From assembly GCF_019904135.1 (NCBI RefSeq), contig NZ_JAIOGQ010000008.1, positions 62,001 through 126,000 of the forward strand: a stretch of DNA of 64,000 nt, read 5' to 3'. The notes beneath the pieces are model-generated. The model was given only the letters and a program-made list of their open reading frames with translations, searched no databases and was not told where the DNA came from. The stretch's first letter is position 1. Each line of letters opens with the position of its first letter. Made by a program: the position numbers and the translations under genes. The stretch comes from Paenibacillus caui. GTDB lineage: Bacteria; Bacillota; Bacilli; Paenibacillales; Paenibacillaceae. Positions 17,875-26,918 of the stretch are shown piece by piece.

Positions 17875-18894
17875 ATGACCTTTTCCGTCGGCATTATCGG
17901 CACCGGATTTGGCGCACAGGTCCATGTCCCAATCCTGCAGCGGCATCCGGACTATTCCGTTATGGCTATCAGCAGCATGCGTCCCGGGAGAGCTGAAGCC
18001 GAAGCCCAAAAATACGGCATCCCTTCGGCTTATTCAAATTGGCGGCAGATGCTCCGGGATACCCTCTTGGATCTTGTAGTTATCGCAACATCCCCCGATC
18101 ATCATCATGAAATGGCGGCGGCCTCGCTGCAGGCAGGCATCCCCGTCCTGTGCGAAAAGCCGCCCGCGCTGAATGCTGCCGAAATGGAGACTCTGCGAAA
18201 CGTATCTGCTCAGGCCGGGCTGGTGGCCGCCTTCAACTTCGAATGGCGCTACCTCCCCGAGCGTCAGAAAATCGGCAGCATCCTTGGCAGCGGACAGCTC
18301 GGAACGATCTTTCATGTCCATTGGTCAGAAGCCTGGCCGCTTTGGCCCCGTATCAGGGACGAGGAAAATTCATGGCAATGGCAAAAGCATAAAGGCGGAG
18401 GCATGCTGGGAGCCGTGGGCTCGCACATGATCGATGCCCTGCTCCACTGGTTTGGGCCTTTCGCAAACATTCATGGCTTCACCACCAACCATGTTGAACA
18501 GCGCAAGGGACCTCACGGCATGGAGCCCAGTACAGCGGATGATTCCTTTTTTCTTCATGGCACATTTAAAAAGGGGGCGAGCTTTTCCCTTCAATTTATA
18601 ACGGCTGCAGTCGTGCGAAAATCCGTGCTGGAGATCTTCGGATCAGAGGGCACCTTAAGTTTGGAGGGCAGCGAGCTGCGGTGTGCTCTTCAGCCCAATA
18701 AGGAATTCACGGCTATCCAATATGACAAGCCCATGGACTCATCTTCTTTTCCACGTTCCATTCAGCCCTATATTCATGCCCAGTGGATGCTGTACAATGA
18801 TTTGGCTAAGGCGCTTGCCGGAAGGCTCCCTCCTTCCCTTCCCATTGTGGCGGATGCGCTGAGAGTACAGGAGGCCATGGATTTAATGCGATAA
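17875..18894 (+). CDS. Gfo/Idh/MocA-family oxidoreductase
   Basis: 339 residues. N-terminal Rossmann domain with GIIGTGFGAQVH (residues 6-17), the family motif CEKPPALN in place of the usual EKP, and a C-terminal alpha/beta domain with GGGMLGAVGSHMIDALLHWFG containing the catalytic-type histidine. Members oxidise or reduce sugars, inositols or related compounds with NAD(P). The substrate cannot be told from sequence. An AAAGGAGA site precedes the ATG. No operon partners. Confidence 0.88.
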   Translation: MTFSVGIIGTGFGAQVHVPILQRHPDYSVMAISSMRPGRAEAEAQKYGIPSAYSNWRQMLRDTLLDLVVIATSPDHHHEMAAASLQAGIPVLCEKPPALNAAEMETLRNVSAQAGLVAAFNFEWRYLPERQKIGSILGSGQLGTIFHVHWSEAWPLWPRIRDEENSWQWQKHKGGGMLGAVGSHMIDALLHWFGPFANIHGFTTNHVEQRKGPHGMEPSTADDSFFLHGTFKKGASFSLQFITAAVVRKSVLEIFGSEGTLSLEGSELRCALQPNKEFTAIQYDKPMDSSSFPRSIQPYIHAQWMLYNDLAKALAGRLPPSLPIVADALRVQEAMDLMR

Positions 18895-19050
18895 GCTGCC
18901 TTTGTCTACGACAGCCCGTCCGAATTTTGCAGCACGATTCTCCAGGCCGTCCGGATCGCAAATCGTTACACCGCTTTGGTCCCAATACGGATTCTCGGAC
19001 GGCACCGACTTATATCCCATTGCCGTGAGACGGCTCACGATATGCTTCAT
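18883..19050 (-). CDS. Short VOC (glyoxalase)-like protein or C-terminal remnant
   Basis: 55 residues starting at an ATG with an excellent AAAGGAGG site 9 bases upstream. Residues about 17-36 (SVPSENPYWDQSGVTICDPD) match the C-terminal half of VOC-fold proteins, which typically read NPYW...G-x-T-x-x-DPDG. The N-terminal half of a normal VOC domain is missing and the tail diverges after DPDG. It may be a truncated, re-initiated remnant or a real mini-protein. It overlaps the end of the Gfo/Idh gene by 12 bp on the opposite strand. Confidence 0.5.
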   Translation of the reverse strand: MKHIVSRLTAMGYKSVPSENPYWDQSGVTICDPDGLENRAAKFGRAVVDKGSLSH

Positions 19051-19078
19051 TGTTTCCTTCCTCCTTTAGGTTCAATTG

Positions 19079-19116
19079 AACGCAGCATAGGAAAAATTTC
19101 CCTCTGCTGCGTTTTT
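19079..19116 (+). terminator. Terminator downstream of the Gfo/Idh gene
   Basis: Arms AACGCAGCA (19079-19087) and TGCTGCGTT (19105-19113) followed by further Ts. Confidence 0.7.
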
Positions 19117-19226
19117 CCTCACTATGCCTATAATAGCAAATCCTCCAATGTAAATTTTATGTATTTAAATGTAAGCTCATGGAAATAATTGATTCGAAGT
19201 GCAGTAAGCGAATGGAGGATGATCTG

Positions 19227-20915
19227 ATGGCTATGTTTCGGAAGCGCAGCAAGAAATCAACCCAATACTCATCTGAACAAAGCCGTGAAACCAAGGATTC
19301 AGGCTCACAACCTCTTGAAGCAAGTCTGCAAAAAAATATCCAGCGAATTAAAGAAACCCTTGGAAACAGCGGAGATTTGATCATTCGCGAGATTCAGATC
19401 GGAGAAGAAAAGGGAATCAAAGCCGGGCTTTTCTATATCGATGGATTGACAGATATAAAGTCCATTCAGGACTTCATTATAGAACCTCTTATGCTGGAGA
19501 CCCGGAAAACTCCGCTCAAGGAGAAACTCTCATCCGGGCAAGACACCTTGCGTATCATTAAAGATTTTTGCCTTCCATCAGGAGATGTCAAAGAGGAAGC
19601 CGATTTTGAAACTCTGATGACCTCCCTTTTATCGGGACGCGCTCTTCTTTTGGTAGAGGGACAGGCACAGGGAATTACGATTGGCCTGTACGAATGGGAA
19701 GATCGCGGGGTAATGGAGCCAACCTCCCAAACGGTGATCCGGGGACCGAGGGAAGGTTTTTCCGAAACATTACGTACGAATACTGCGCTCATCCGCCGAA
19801 AGATCAAAGATCCCCATCTTTGGATGGAAAGCCGAAGAATAGGGAAGTTCACCAAAACGGATATAGCGATCATGTATATCAAGGGCATCGCAAATGACAA
19901 GTTGGTGGAAGAAGTGCGAGCCAGACTCGATCGAATCCAGATCGACGGGATATTGGAAAGCGGTTATATCGAAGAGCTCATTCAGGATAACACGTTTTCC
20001 CCTTTTCCTACGGTATACAATTCAGAACGTCCGGATGTGATTGCCGCCGGACTTCTGGAGGGCCGAATTGCAATTCTCGTGGACGGTACGCCGTTTGTTC
20101 TTCTGGTCCCGGCCCTCTTCACACAGTTCTATCAATCTGCCGAAGATTACTATCAACGCGCCGATATTGGAACCATCCTTCGTGTTCTGCGATATATCGG
20201 TTTATTTATCGCCTTATTGGGCCCTTCGCTCTATGTCGCCATTACTACATTCCATCAGGAGATGCTGCCCACGCCTCTGCTGATCAGTCTGGCGGCTCAA
20301 CGGGAAGGAGTTCCCTTTCCCGCCTTTATTGAAGCATTCATGATGGAAGTAACCTTTGAAATTCTGCGTGAAGCGGGAGTCCGAATGCCGAAGTCAGGGG
20401 GACAAGCGATATCCATTGTCGGAGCGCTGGTCATTGGGCAAGCAGCCGTTGAGGCGGGGATCGTGTCGGCCGCGATGGTGATAGTCGTATCGATTACAGC
20501 CATATCCAGCTTTTTATTTCCTTCCGTTAATATGGCTATTCCCGTAAGAATATTACGGTTTGCGCTGATGGTGCTCGCCGCTTCGTTCGGCTTGTTCGGA
20601 ATAACGGTAGGGCTGATCGCGCTTGTGCTCCACCTGTGCAGTTTGCGCTCCTTCGGTATTCCTTATATGAGTCCTATTGCTCCGCTGATCCCTTCGGATC
20701 AGAAAGATACACTGCTTCGTCTCCCTCAATGGGGACTAATCACCAGACCCCGGTTGATCAGTCAGAGCAACGTAGTGCGTGAGCATAATCTCAAGCCCTT
20801 GGACCCCAAGTCGCAAAATCAGCAAGAGAAAAATCAAAAACAAGATCAAAAACAAGATCAAAAACAAGATCAGAATCAAGAGCAGAATCAGCAGAATCAA
20901 GAGCAAAAACAGTAG
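19227..20915 (+). CDS. Spore germination receptor subunit A (GerA family)
   Basis: 562 residues from the ATG at 19227, chosen because GGAGG lies 8 bases upstream. The N-terminal hydrophilic domain (about 1-300) holds typical GerA motifs (RRKIKDPHLW, ILESGYIEELI, PTVYNSERPD). A membrane domain follows with about five helices (LRYIGLFIALLGPSLYVAI, PTPLLISLAAQREGVPFP, GGQAISIVGALVIGQAAVEAG) and the signature R-E-A-G-V-R-x-P. With the B and C subunits it forms a nutrient receptor in the spore inner membrane. The last 40 residues are an unusual Lys/Gln/Asp/Asn repeat. First gene of a five-gene operon. Confidence 0.95.
   Translation: MAMFRKRSKKSTQYSSEQSRETKDSGSQPLEASLQKNIQRIKETLGNSGDLIIREIQIGEEKGIKAGLFYIDGLTDIKSIQDFIIEPLMLETRKTPLKEKLSSGQDTLRIIKDFCLPSGDVKEEADFETLMTSLLSGRALLLVEGQAQGITIGLYEWEDRGVMEPTSQTVIRGPREGFSETLRTNTALIRRKIKDPHLWMESRRIGKFTKTDIAIMYIKGIANDKLVEEVRARLDRIQIDGILESGYIEELIQDNTFSPFPTVYNSERPDVIAAGLLEGRIAILVDGTPFVLLVPALFTQFYQSAEDYYQRADIGTILRVLRYIGLFIALLGPSLYVAITTFHQEMLPTPLLISLAAQREGVPFPAFIEAFMMEVTFEILREAGVRMPKSGGQAISIVGALVIGQAAVEAGIVSAAMVIVVSITAISSFLFPSVNMAIPVRILRFALMVLAASFGLFGITVGLIALVLHLCSLRSFGIPYMSPIAPLIPSDQKDTLLRLPQWGLITRPRLISQSNVVREHNLKPLDPKSQNQQEKNQKQDQKQDQKQDQNQEQNQQNQEQKQ
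20835..20870 (+). repeat. Tandem 12-bp repeat in the gerA-type gene
   Basis: Three perfect copies of CAAAAACAAGAT in frame, each encoding Gln-Lys-Gln-Asp, followed by degenerate copies (CAGAATCAAGAG) to about 20906. Replication slippage would change the tail by four residues at a time without a frameshift. Confidence 0.9.
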
Positions 20916-20964
20916 CGAAAGTCAAATTTCTGGCCGTGGATTGATACAGAAAGGAATGCATCCC

Positions 20965-22161
20965 ATGAAACGAAAATTCATCCTTCCCGGAATCGTTATT
21001 GTCTTGTCTATCTTGGTTACCGGTTGTTGGAATCGCCGGGAATTGAACGATATTGCGATCGAGGTGGCCATCGGAATCGATAAATCGGGAGATCAATATC
21101 GGGTCACCTCTCAAGTGGTCGACCCCGGAGAAGTGGCCGCGAAGAAGGGCGGTGATCGTACGCCGGTCATTACTTTCCATGCTACAGCCGACAGCTTATT
21201 TGAATCAAGGCGGAAAATGACAACCTTGAGCTCCCGGAAAATCTATGCCGCTCATGTTCGCATCGTTGTCATCGGCGAGGAATTGGCCCGGGAAGGAATC
21301 AGGGGAATTTTGGATTATCTGGCGCGGGATCATGAACACAGGCCGGATTTTTTCCTTGTTGTCGCGAAGGGAACAAGCGCTGAAAACGTACTGAAGATCA
21401 TAACGCCCCTTGAGAAAATACCGGCTAATAAGCTGTATTCATCCCTTCAAACGTCCGAGAGAGCCTGGGCGCCTACGACAAGCGTAACCCTGGATGAACT
21501 CATATCCGACATTGTGAGCAAAGGAAAACAGCCTGTGCTGACCGGACTTGAGGTGAAAGGGGAACAGGAAGCAGGCGAAAGCAAGGAAAATGCGCAAAAG
21601 ATTGATACTCCCACTCAATTGAAATTTTCCGGTATCGGTGTGTTTAAGGATGATAAGCTGATCGGCTGGTTGAACGAGCCGGAAAGCAAAGGATACAACT
21701 ATCTTATCAATAATGTAAAAAGTACGGTAGGACATATTTCATGTCCCGACGGCGGCAAGATTGTGCTCGAGGCGATTCGTTCGAAAACGAAAGTGAAAGC
21801 AAACGTCAAAAACGGGGAACCGGGGATCGACATTCGTATAAAAATGGAAGTAAATGTAGGCGAAGTACAGTGCGGGATTGATCTCATGAAGCCCGACACG
21901 ATCGCTGAGTTGGAAAAGAAATCGGAGCAGAGAGTGATATCCATCGTTCAGCAGTCGATTCATAAAGCCCAAAAAGAATACGGCGTCGATATTTTTGGAT
22001 TCGGTGAAGCGATGCATCGTTCACATCCCAAATATTGGAAGGAGGTCGAAGAGAACTGGGACCGGGAATTCGCCGATCTTCCCGTACAAGTGAAGGCAGA
22101 TGTAAAAGTGCGGCGTTTAGGTTCAGTTGGCGAATCTTTCCTGAAGAAAGAAAAGGAGTAA
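20965..22161 (+). CDS. Spore germination receptor lipoprotein subunit C (GerC family)
   Basis: 398 residues from the ATG at 20965 (AAAGGA site 9 bases upstream); the longer open frame overlapping the previous gene is not used. It has a lipoprotein signal with lipobox LVTGC, directly followed by WNRRELND, the hallmark of GerAC/GerKC proteins. The body carries GerC motifs (IAIGIDKSGDQYRVTSQVV, LSSRKIYAAHVRIVVIGEELA) and a C-terminal domain ending LPVQVKADVKVRRLGSVG. It is anchored on the outer face of the spore inner membrane, in complex with A and B subunits. Confidence 0.95.
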   Translation: MKRKFILPGIVIVLSILVTGCWNRRELNDIAIEVAIGIDKSGDQYRVTSQVVDPGEVAAKKGGDRTPVITFHATADSLFESRRKMTTLSSRKIYAAHVRIVVIGEELAREGIRGILDYLARDHEHRPDFFLVVAKGTSAENVLKIITPLEKIPANKLYSSLQTSERAWAPTTSVTLDELISDIVSKGKQPVLTGLEVKGEQEAGESKENAQKIDTPTQLKFSGIGVFKDDKLIGWLNEPESKGYNYLINNVKSTVGHISCPDGGKIVLEAIRSKTKVKANVKNGEPGIDIRIKMEVNVGEVQCGIDLMKPDTIAELEKKSEQRVISIVQQSIHKAQKEYGVDIFGFGEAMHRSHPKYWKEVEENWDREFADLPVQVKADVKVRRLGSVGESFLKKEKE

Positions 22162-22167
22162 ATTTCA

Positions 22168-22401
22168 ATGGGAAGCATCGTATGGATTACTGCCGCTGTC
22201 GTTGTGATCATGATCATCGAGGTTCCCCCTCTCCTTAACAACGGAATGAAAAAAGAACTTTGGGTGTTCGGGATTCTTCTTCTCTTGGCAGCAGGGCTAA
22301 GCATAGCTGAAGGATTGCAGCTTGGTATCCCTAACCCCTTGGACGGAATCGCCGTGATCTTCAAACCGTTTCGTGATTTATTATTCGGTCTGCTCAAGTA
22401 G
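22168..22401 (+). CDS. Two-helix small membrane protein, GerD-subunit type of germination receptor operon
   Basis: 77 residues with two transmembrane helices (IVWITAAVVVIMIIEVPPLL and ELWVFGILLLLAAGLSIAEGL) and a short amphipathic C-terminus. It sits 6 bp after the C subunit and 15 bp before the first B subunit, with a GAAAAGGAG site. Position, size and topology match the small D subunits reported in some GerA-type operons (for example next to GerK and GerU), which tune receptor activity. Sequence identity to those could not be tested here. Confidence 0.8.
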   Translation: MGSIVWITAAVVVIMIIEVPPLLNNGMKKELWVFGILLLLAAGLSIAEGLQLGIPNPLDGIAVIFKPFRDLLFGLLK

Positions 22402-22416
22402 AAAGGAAGAGAAACC

Positions 22417-23520
22417 ATGCAGGAGATCGGGAAAATCGGGGTACGGCAATGGATGATCCTCGTCATTCTATATATGATTGGCACAACTATGCTGATTATC
22501 CCTTCAAGCCTTGCTACCGAAACCAAACAGGATGCCTGGCTGCCGGCGCTAATCGGCATTGTGGCAGGGCTGCTGCCGGTAGGGTTATACAGCTCCATTG
22601 AACACCTCTATCCCCGAATGACCTTGATGGAAATGAATGAAAAGGTATTGGGGAAAGGACTCGGGAAAGCAGTGTCCCTTTTGTTCGCAGTCTGGGCATT
22701 GATTGCTTCTTCCCAGGTTTTGTATTATGTCGGCGATTTCATGAACACGCATATTATGCCGGAAACGCCGATCCAGGCGTTCCATATTATTTTTATGCTT
22801 GTAGTTATCATGGGAGTGCGTCTCGGACTGCAAACGCTCGCGCGTTCTGCGGAATTTTTTTTCCCATGGTTCATTGCCCTTTATCTTGGATTGCTCCTGT
22901 TCATTTCTCCTAAAATCAAGCTGGATAACATTCAACCCGTGTTTGAGACGGAACTAAAACCCGTCATACGGGCTGCGTTGTTTTTTTTAAGCTTCACTTC
23001 GCTGACACTGATCGTTCTGTTAGTGCTTTTTCCGAGCTATATCAATAAACCCGGAGAAGCACGCAAAGCATTTTTTTGGGGGAGTCTCATTAGCGGGGTG
23101 ATGATTATGGTCATTGTCGCGACTAATATTCTGGTTCTCGGTTCCGATCTGACCGCAAGAAGCGTATACCCAAGCTATGCTTTAATTAAAAAAATAAGCG
23201 TCGGCAATTTTCTGCAACGAATCGAGGCCGTTATGGCAGGATTGTGGTTTATTACGCTCTACTACAAAATAGCCCTTTATTTTTACGCTGCCGCTTTAGG
23301 GCTTGCGCAAACGTTCAGCTTGAAGGATTATAGGCCGCTGACCTTGCCTTTGGGCATGATCGCGATTGTACTGTCGCTTATCGTTTATCCAAATGTTCCT
23401 TATCTGAAACAATGGAATACGGAATTCTGGCTCCCCTTAATATTAACGATCGGGCTGATCTACCCCCTCATCTTGCTCGGGGTGGGCGCATGCCGCAAAA
23501 AGCTGTCCGGAAAGGGATGA
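22417..23520 (+). CDS. Spore germination permease subunit B, first copy
   Basis: 367 residues with about ten transmembrane helices, GerAB/amino-acid-permease (APC) superfamily. Typical features: N-terminal IGVRQWMILVILYMIGTTMLIIPSSLA, KQDAWLPALIG, and the loop RSVYPSYALIKKISVGNFLQRIEA found in GerB proteins. B subunits form the germinant-binding membrane channel-like unit of the receptor. AGGAAGAG site before the ATG; its stop overlaps the region of the next gene's ATG. Confidence 0.95.
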   Translation: MQEIGKIGVRQWMILVILYMIGTTMLIIPSSLATETKQDAWLPALIGIVAGLLPVGLYSSIEHLYPRMTLMEMNEKVLGKGLGKAVSLLFAVWALIASSQVLYYVGDFMNTHIMPETPIQAFHIIFMLVVIMGVRLGLQTLARSAEFFFPWFIALYLGLLLFISPKIKLDNIQPVFETELKPVIRAALFFLSFTSLTLIVLLVLFPSYINKPGEARKAFFWGSLISGVMIMVIVATNILVLGSDLTARSVYPSYALIKKISVGNFLQRIEAVMAGLWFITLYYKIALYFYAAALGLAQTFSLKDYRPLTLPLGMIAIVLSLIVYPNVPYLKQWNTEFWLPLILTIGLIYPLILLGVGACRKKLSGKG

Positions 23521-23525
23521 AACGA

Positions 23526-24635
23526 ATGACGAAAAACGAAAAAATAACCCCCTTCCAATTGTTTTCTCTCATCATGCTTTTCGAGTTAGGCACATCGATC
23601 ATGGTCCCCTTGGGGGTTGACGCCAAACAAGATGCGTGGATGACTATCCTGATCGGCATGGCCTGCGGGATATTGATGTTCAGCATATATGCCTACCTTT
23701 TCAACCGTTATCCTAAATTATTGCTCACCGGCTACATGAGCGTCATTTTTGGAAAAGTTCTCGGATTCATTCTGGGAATCGCGTACGTACTCTTTTTTAT
23801 CTATGGAGCTGCGCGGGATTTAAGAGACGGCTTGGAGTTGCTGGCGCTATTTTACGATGTGACCCCTATTTTTGTGCTTGGGATCTTAATGATTGGGGCC
23901 GTCGGCTATGCTTTGTTTATGGGCATTGAAACGTTGGGGCGAACGGGGGAAATTTACTTCATCGCGCTGTTTCTTTCAGGAATAACATGGCTTCTGCTGC
24001 TGCTCTTCTCCCCGGATACCGTGAAGATCAATCAGGTGATGCCGATATTGGAAAATGGATGGATGCCTGTATTCAAAACGGTTTATGAGCAAACCGCCAT
24101 GTTTCCTTTTGGGGAAATGATCTGTTTTTCGTTCGTCCTTCCCTTTTTGAACAACGCTAAAACAGGCTATAAAGTTGGATTGACAGCGATCCTGGCGAGT
24201 GGAATTATCATCGCCCTGGTCGTCTTTCTTGAAATATCCGTGCTTGGCGTAAGCAAGCTGCAGATGTCCACATTCCCCTTATTATCCATGACCCAGCGGA
24301 TTCGGGTCGGGGATTTTATACAGCGGCTCGACGCAATTGCCGTAGCCGGTGTCATTGTTAATGATTTCTTTAAGGTAGCTATCTTCAGCTATGCGGCCTT
24401 AAGCGGTTCTTCAGACTTGTTTAAGGTTTCGAAAAATAAACTGGTTATTCCAATCGTATTGATCGCTCTACTGGCTTCCCTATTCATTGCCCGCAATGTT
24501 GTAGCCCATTTCGAACAAGGGAAATTTGCGCTAACGAATATTTTCCCTATATTTGCGGTGGCCATCCCGTTCTTGCTGATGATGACCGATCTCATTCGGA
24601 AAGGTCTCGGCTATGACAAGCAGCGTCAGCGCTGA
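23526..24635 (+). CDS. Spore germination permease subunit B, second copy
   Basis: 369 residues, same family and topology as the gene before it but clearly diverged. Matching landmarks are ITPFQLFSLIMLFELGTSIMVPLG, KQDAWMTILIG and MTQRIRVGDFIQRLDAIAV. The ATG at 23526 is used because the GGAAAGGG site is 9 bases upstream; an ATG at 23517 overlaps the previous stop but sits directly on that site. Two B subunits in one operon suggest alternative receptors that share A and C, or an expanded ligand range. Confidence 0.93.
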   Translation: MTKNEKITPFQLFSLIMLFELGTSIMVPLGVDAKQDAWMTILIGMACGILMFSIYAYLFNRYPKLLLTGYMSVIFGKVLGFILGIAYVLFFIYGAARDLRDGLELLALFYDVTPIFVLGILMIGAVGYALFMGIETLGRTGEIYFIALFLSGITWLLLLLFSPDTVKINQVMPILENGWMPVFKTVYEQTAMFPFGEMICFSFVLPFLNNAKTGYKVGLTAILASGIIIALVVFLEISVLGVSKLQMSTFPLLSMTQRIRVGDFIQRLDAIAVAGVIVNDFFKVAIFSYAALSGSSDLFKVSKNKLVIPIVLIALLASLFIARNVVAHFEQGKFALTNIFPIFAVAIPFLLMMTDLIRKGLGYDKQRQR

Positions 24636-24766
24636 AACTGGCGATAAATCAGCATTGGGGGAAGCATCCTTTCCGTCCCTCTTTTCACGGTAGAATCGGC
24701 GGAACCGGGTATGTAACGTTTGAATCATCGTTTGTTCATCGGCCCAAGCCATTTTTTTACGCATAA

Positions 24767-24813
24767 AAAGAGGGCGACTCCAAGCCCCACCCCTGCTTGG
24801 GTTCGCCCTCTTT
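24767..24813. terminator. Bidirectional terminator between the germination operon and the OYE gene
   Basis: Perfect 11-bp arms AAAGAGGGCGA (24767-24777) and TCGCCCTCTTT (24803-24813); A-rich on one side and T-rich on the other, so it can serve both converging transcripts. Confidence 0.88.
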
Positions 24814-24897
24814 AGTACGGCTAGAGCCGGGTCAGTCTGCTGAGACTAAAGTCGGCCTCGTATCGACATGCTTTGGGCCGCCCCTGCCGCCGCCGAA

Positions 24898-25904
24898 TTA
24901 CCAGCCGCGGGCATACTGCTTGGGAGACTGCAGCTCGACCCCGAGGCAGGCTGCCGCTCTTCTCGGCCAATAAGGGTCTCGCAGCAGTTCCCTGCCGAGA
25001 AAGATCAGGTCGGCCCGGCCGTTCCGCAAAATTTCCTCGGCCATTTCCGGTTCGGTGATCAGGCCAACGGCTCCCGTTGGGACATCCGCTTCACGCCGGA
25101 TTTGTTCGGCGTAAGGAACCTGATATCCCGGGTAAACGGCCGGAGGACCATTCAGCACTGCGCCTGAGCTGACGTCGATCAGGTCTACTCCAAGCTCCTT
25201 CAGCCATTTGGCATAGGTTACATATTCGTCTGGCGTATCCCCTTCCGGGTGATAGTCATGGGCCGAAACGCGGACAAACAGCGGACCGTCCCAGACGGAT
25301 TTTACCTCCTGAACTACTTCCTTAAGGAACCGAAAGCGGTTCTCCTGGCTACCGCCGTATTCATCTTCGCGGCGATTGCTCAGCGGGGACAGAAACTCAT
25401 TGATCAGATAGCCATGAGCGGCGTGAACTTCAATCACGTCAAATCCGGCTTCCTTCGCGCGGCGAGCTCCATCCTTAAATGCTGCAATTGTTTCATGGAT
25501 TTGCTGCGCGGTCATCGCCAGCGGCGTCTGGTAACGGTCATTAAACGCAATGGCGGATGGAGCGATAATCGGCTCCTTCAGTTCGGATTTGCGGCCCGCG
25601 TGGGCAATCTGGATGCCGACATGGGACCCCCCGGCATGAATAAGCCGTACGAGCTCCTGAAGCCCGGCAATATGGTCTTCACTCCAGATCCCCAGATCAT
25701 ACGGGGAGATCCTGCCCTGCGGAGTCACCGCAGTCGCTTCCACTATAATCAGCCGGCTTGCCCGACTGCCCGGGACGGATAGTGAATTTTGTGCCAATCC
25801 TGAACTTTGCCTGATCCATCTTCTACAGAGTACATACACATAGGTGCCATGACAATCCGGTTTTTGAGCGTAAGCTTCTTAAGCTGATAAGGTTCAAAAA
25901 GCAC
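24898..25904 (-). pseudogene. namA: NADPH dehydrogenase (old yellow enzyme, YqjM/NamA type), frameshifted
   Basis: The gene starts at a GTG (25904) with AAAGGAAG upstream and reads [20 protein letters not shown], including the FMN-cysteine segment MCMYS, until about 25752. There one base is missing: GCCGGCTGATT where GCCGGCTTGATT is expected in ...GQAGLIIVEA. The remaining about 285 residues ([36 protein letters not shown], final YARGW) continue in another frame and are intact. The intact enzyme is an FMN reductase of activated alkenes and nitro compounds. It may be a genuine frameshift or a sequencing error. Confidence 0.87.
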
Positions 25905-25992
25905 AGACCTTCACTTCCTTTGTAAATTTTCGGGATCCATACCACTATACTTCTTTTTTTCGTATATCGCAATATTTCAATATCCAAATAAA

Positions 25993-26023
25993 ACGGCCCC
26001 TTTTCCAGAGGAAAAAAGACCGT
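25993..26023 (-). terminator. Terminator of the yqeG-yqeM operon
   Basis: On the minus strand, ACGGTCTTTTTTCC pairs with GGAAAAGGGGCCGT across a short loop and is followed by TTTTATTT, just past the last gene. Confidence 0.75.
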
Positions 26024-26033
26024 CTGCTGCCTA

Positions 26034-26816
26034 TTATTTGACCGCTACATAGAAAAGGCGCTGGGCCCCTGCTTCCGCGGGTATCCATTTGAAATCGGCA
26101 TAGCACTTTACATCGCGGAATCCGGTGCGCACAAGCTCGGCCTTCATCCAGTCCGGGTCGTAAGCGCGCTGCACGTGAGTTTCTTCAAAGCGCTCGTAGA
26201 GGGCTGCGCTTTCCGCATGGCCGCCGGCCTCTCTGGCGAAGATCGACAGATGATGCTCGATCTCGCAGCGTTCCTCATCAAAATCGCAGGTCCAGATGTA
26301 CGCGATCCGCGGCTCATCCAGGACAAAAGGCTGCTCTTCATCATAACGCCGCAGCGTGTCCGGATGATGCACGTCAAACAGAAATGTGCCGCCGGGCTTT
26401 AAACCTGCGTAGGAGCGGGCGAATACGGCCGAAACCTCTTCCTGTTCAAGCACGTAATTGATGCAGTCGCAAAAGGAAATGACTGAATCCACCGGCTCCG
26501 CCAGCTCCCACGAGCGCATATCCTGACGCACCCATCTGATGCTTCCCTCTCGGTAGAGCCGGTGTCCTTGCGCTGTAGCCTCCATCTTGCTTTGCGCCAC
26601 AGACAGCATATCCTCCGACAAGTCAATACCGGTTACCTGGTACCCGGCATTCACGAGCGGAATCGTAATGCTTCCGGTGCCGCAGCCCAGCTCCGCCACG
26701 GTTTTCGGCCGGCCGTGCTTGTCCCAGGCCGCCTCGGCAAAGCCGATCCAGTCCGCGTAAGGCATATCTTCCATTAATTCATCATAGACATAGGCAAATT
26801 TTTGGTAAGCCCGCAT
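26034..26816 (-). CDS. yqeM: Class I SAM-dependent methyltransferase (YqeM)
   Basis: 260 residues. Rossmann methyltransferase fold: motif I VAELGCGTGS (about residues 41-50), acidic turn GIDLSEDML, motif around SVISFCDCINYVL, and LKPGGTFLFDVH. Position at the end of the yqeG cluster identifies it as YqeM. Its methylation substrate is not known. The ATG has GGAG about 11 bases upstream. A 102-bp gap separates it from the S1-domain gene, yet no terminator intervenes. Confidence 0.88.
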   Translation of the reverse strand: MRAYQKFAYVYDELMEDMPYADWIGFAEAAWDKHGRPKTVAELGCGTGSITIPLVNAGYQVTGIDLSEDMLSVAQSKMEATAQGHRLYREGSIRWVRQDMRSWELAEPVDSVISFCDCINYVLEQEEVSAVFARSYAGLKPGGTFLFDVHHPDTLRRYDEEQPFVLDEPRIAYIWTCDFDEERCEIEHHLSIFAREAGGHAESAALYERFEETHVQRAYDPDWMKAELVRTGFRDVKCYADFKWIPAEAGAQRLFYVAVK

Positions 26817-26918
26817 GAAATGATTCGTCTCCTTTATCAGGGCGTGAAGTCTTCTCCCGCAGGCTGGCTTTCGCGAGGAGTGACTTTCATCCCGCTGTAT
26901 CAGACGGCGGCCCTAGCT

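Noticed and set aside
20835-20906. Tandem repeats as a possible CRISPR or mobile repeat
   Set aside because: Repeats are 12 bp, contiguous, in frame and coding; there are no spacers.
24531-24764. 77-codon minus-strand frame overlapping the second gerB-type gene
   Set aside because: No ribosome binding site, half of it antisense to a conserved membrane protein, and a terminator sits just upstream of its start.
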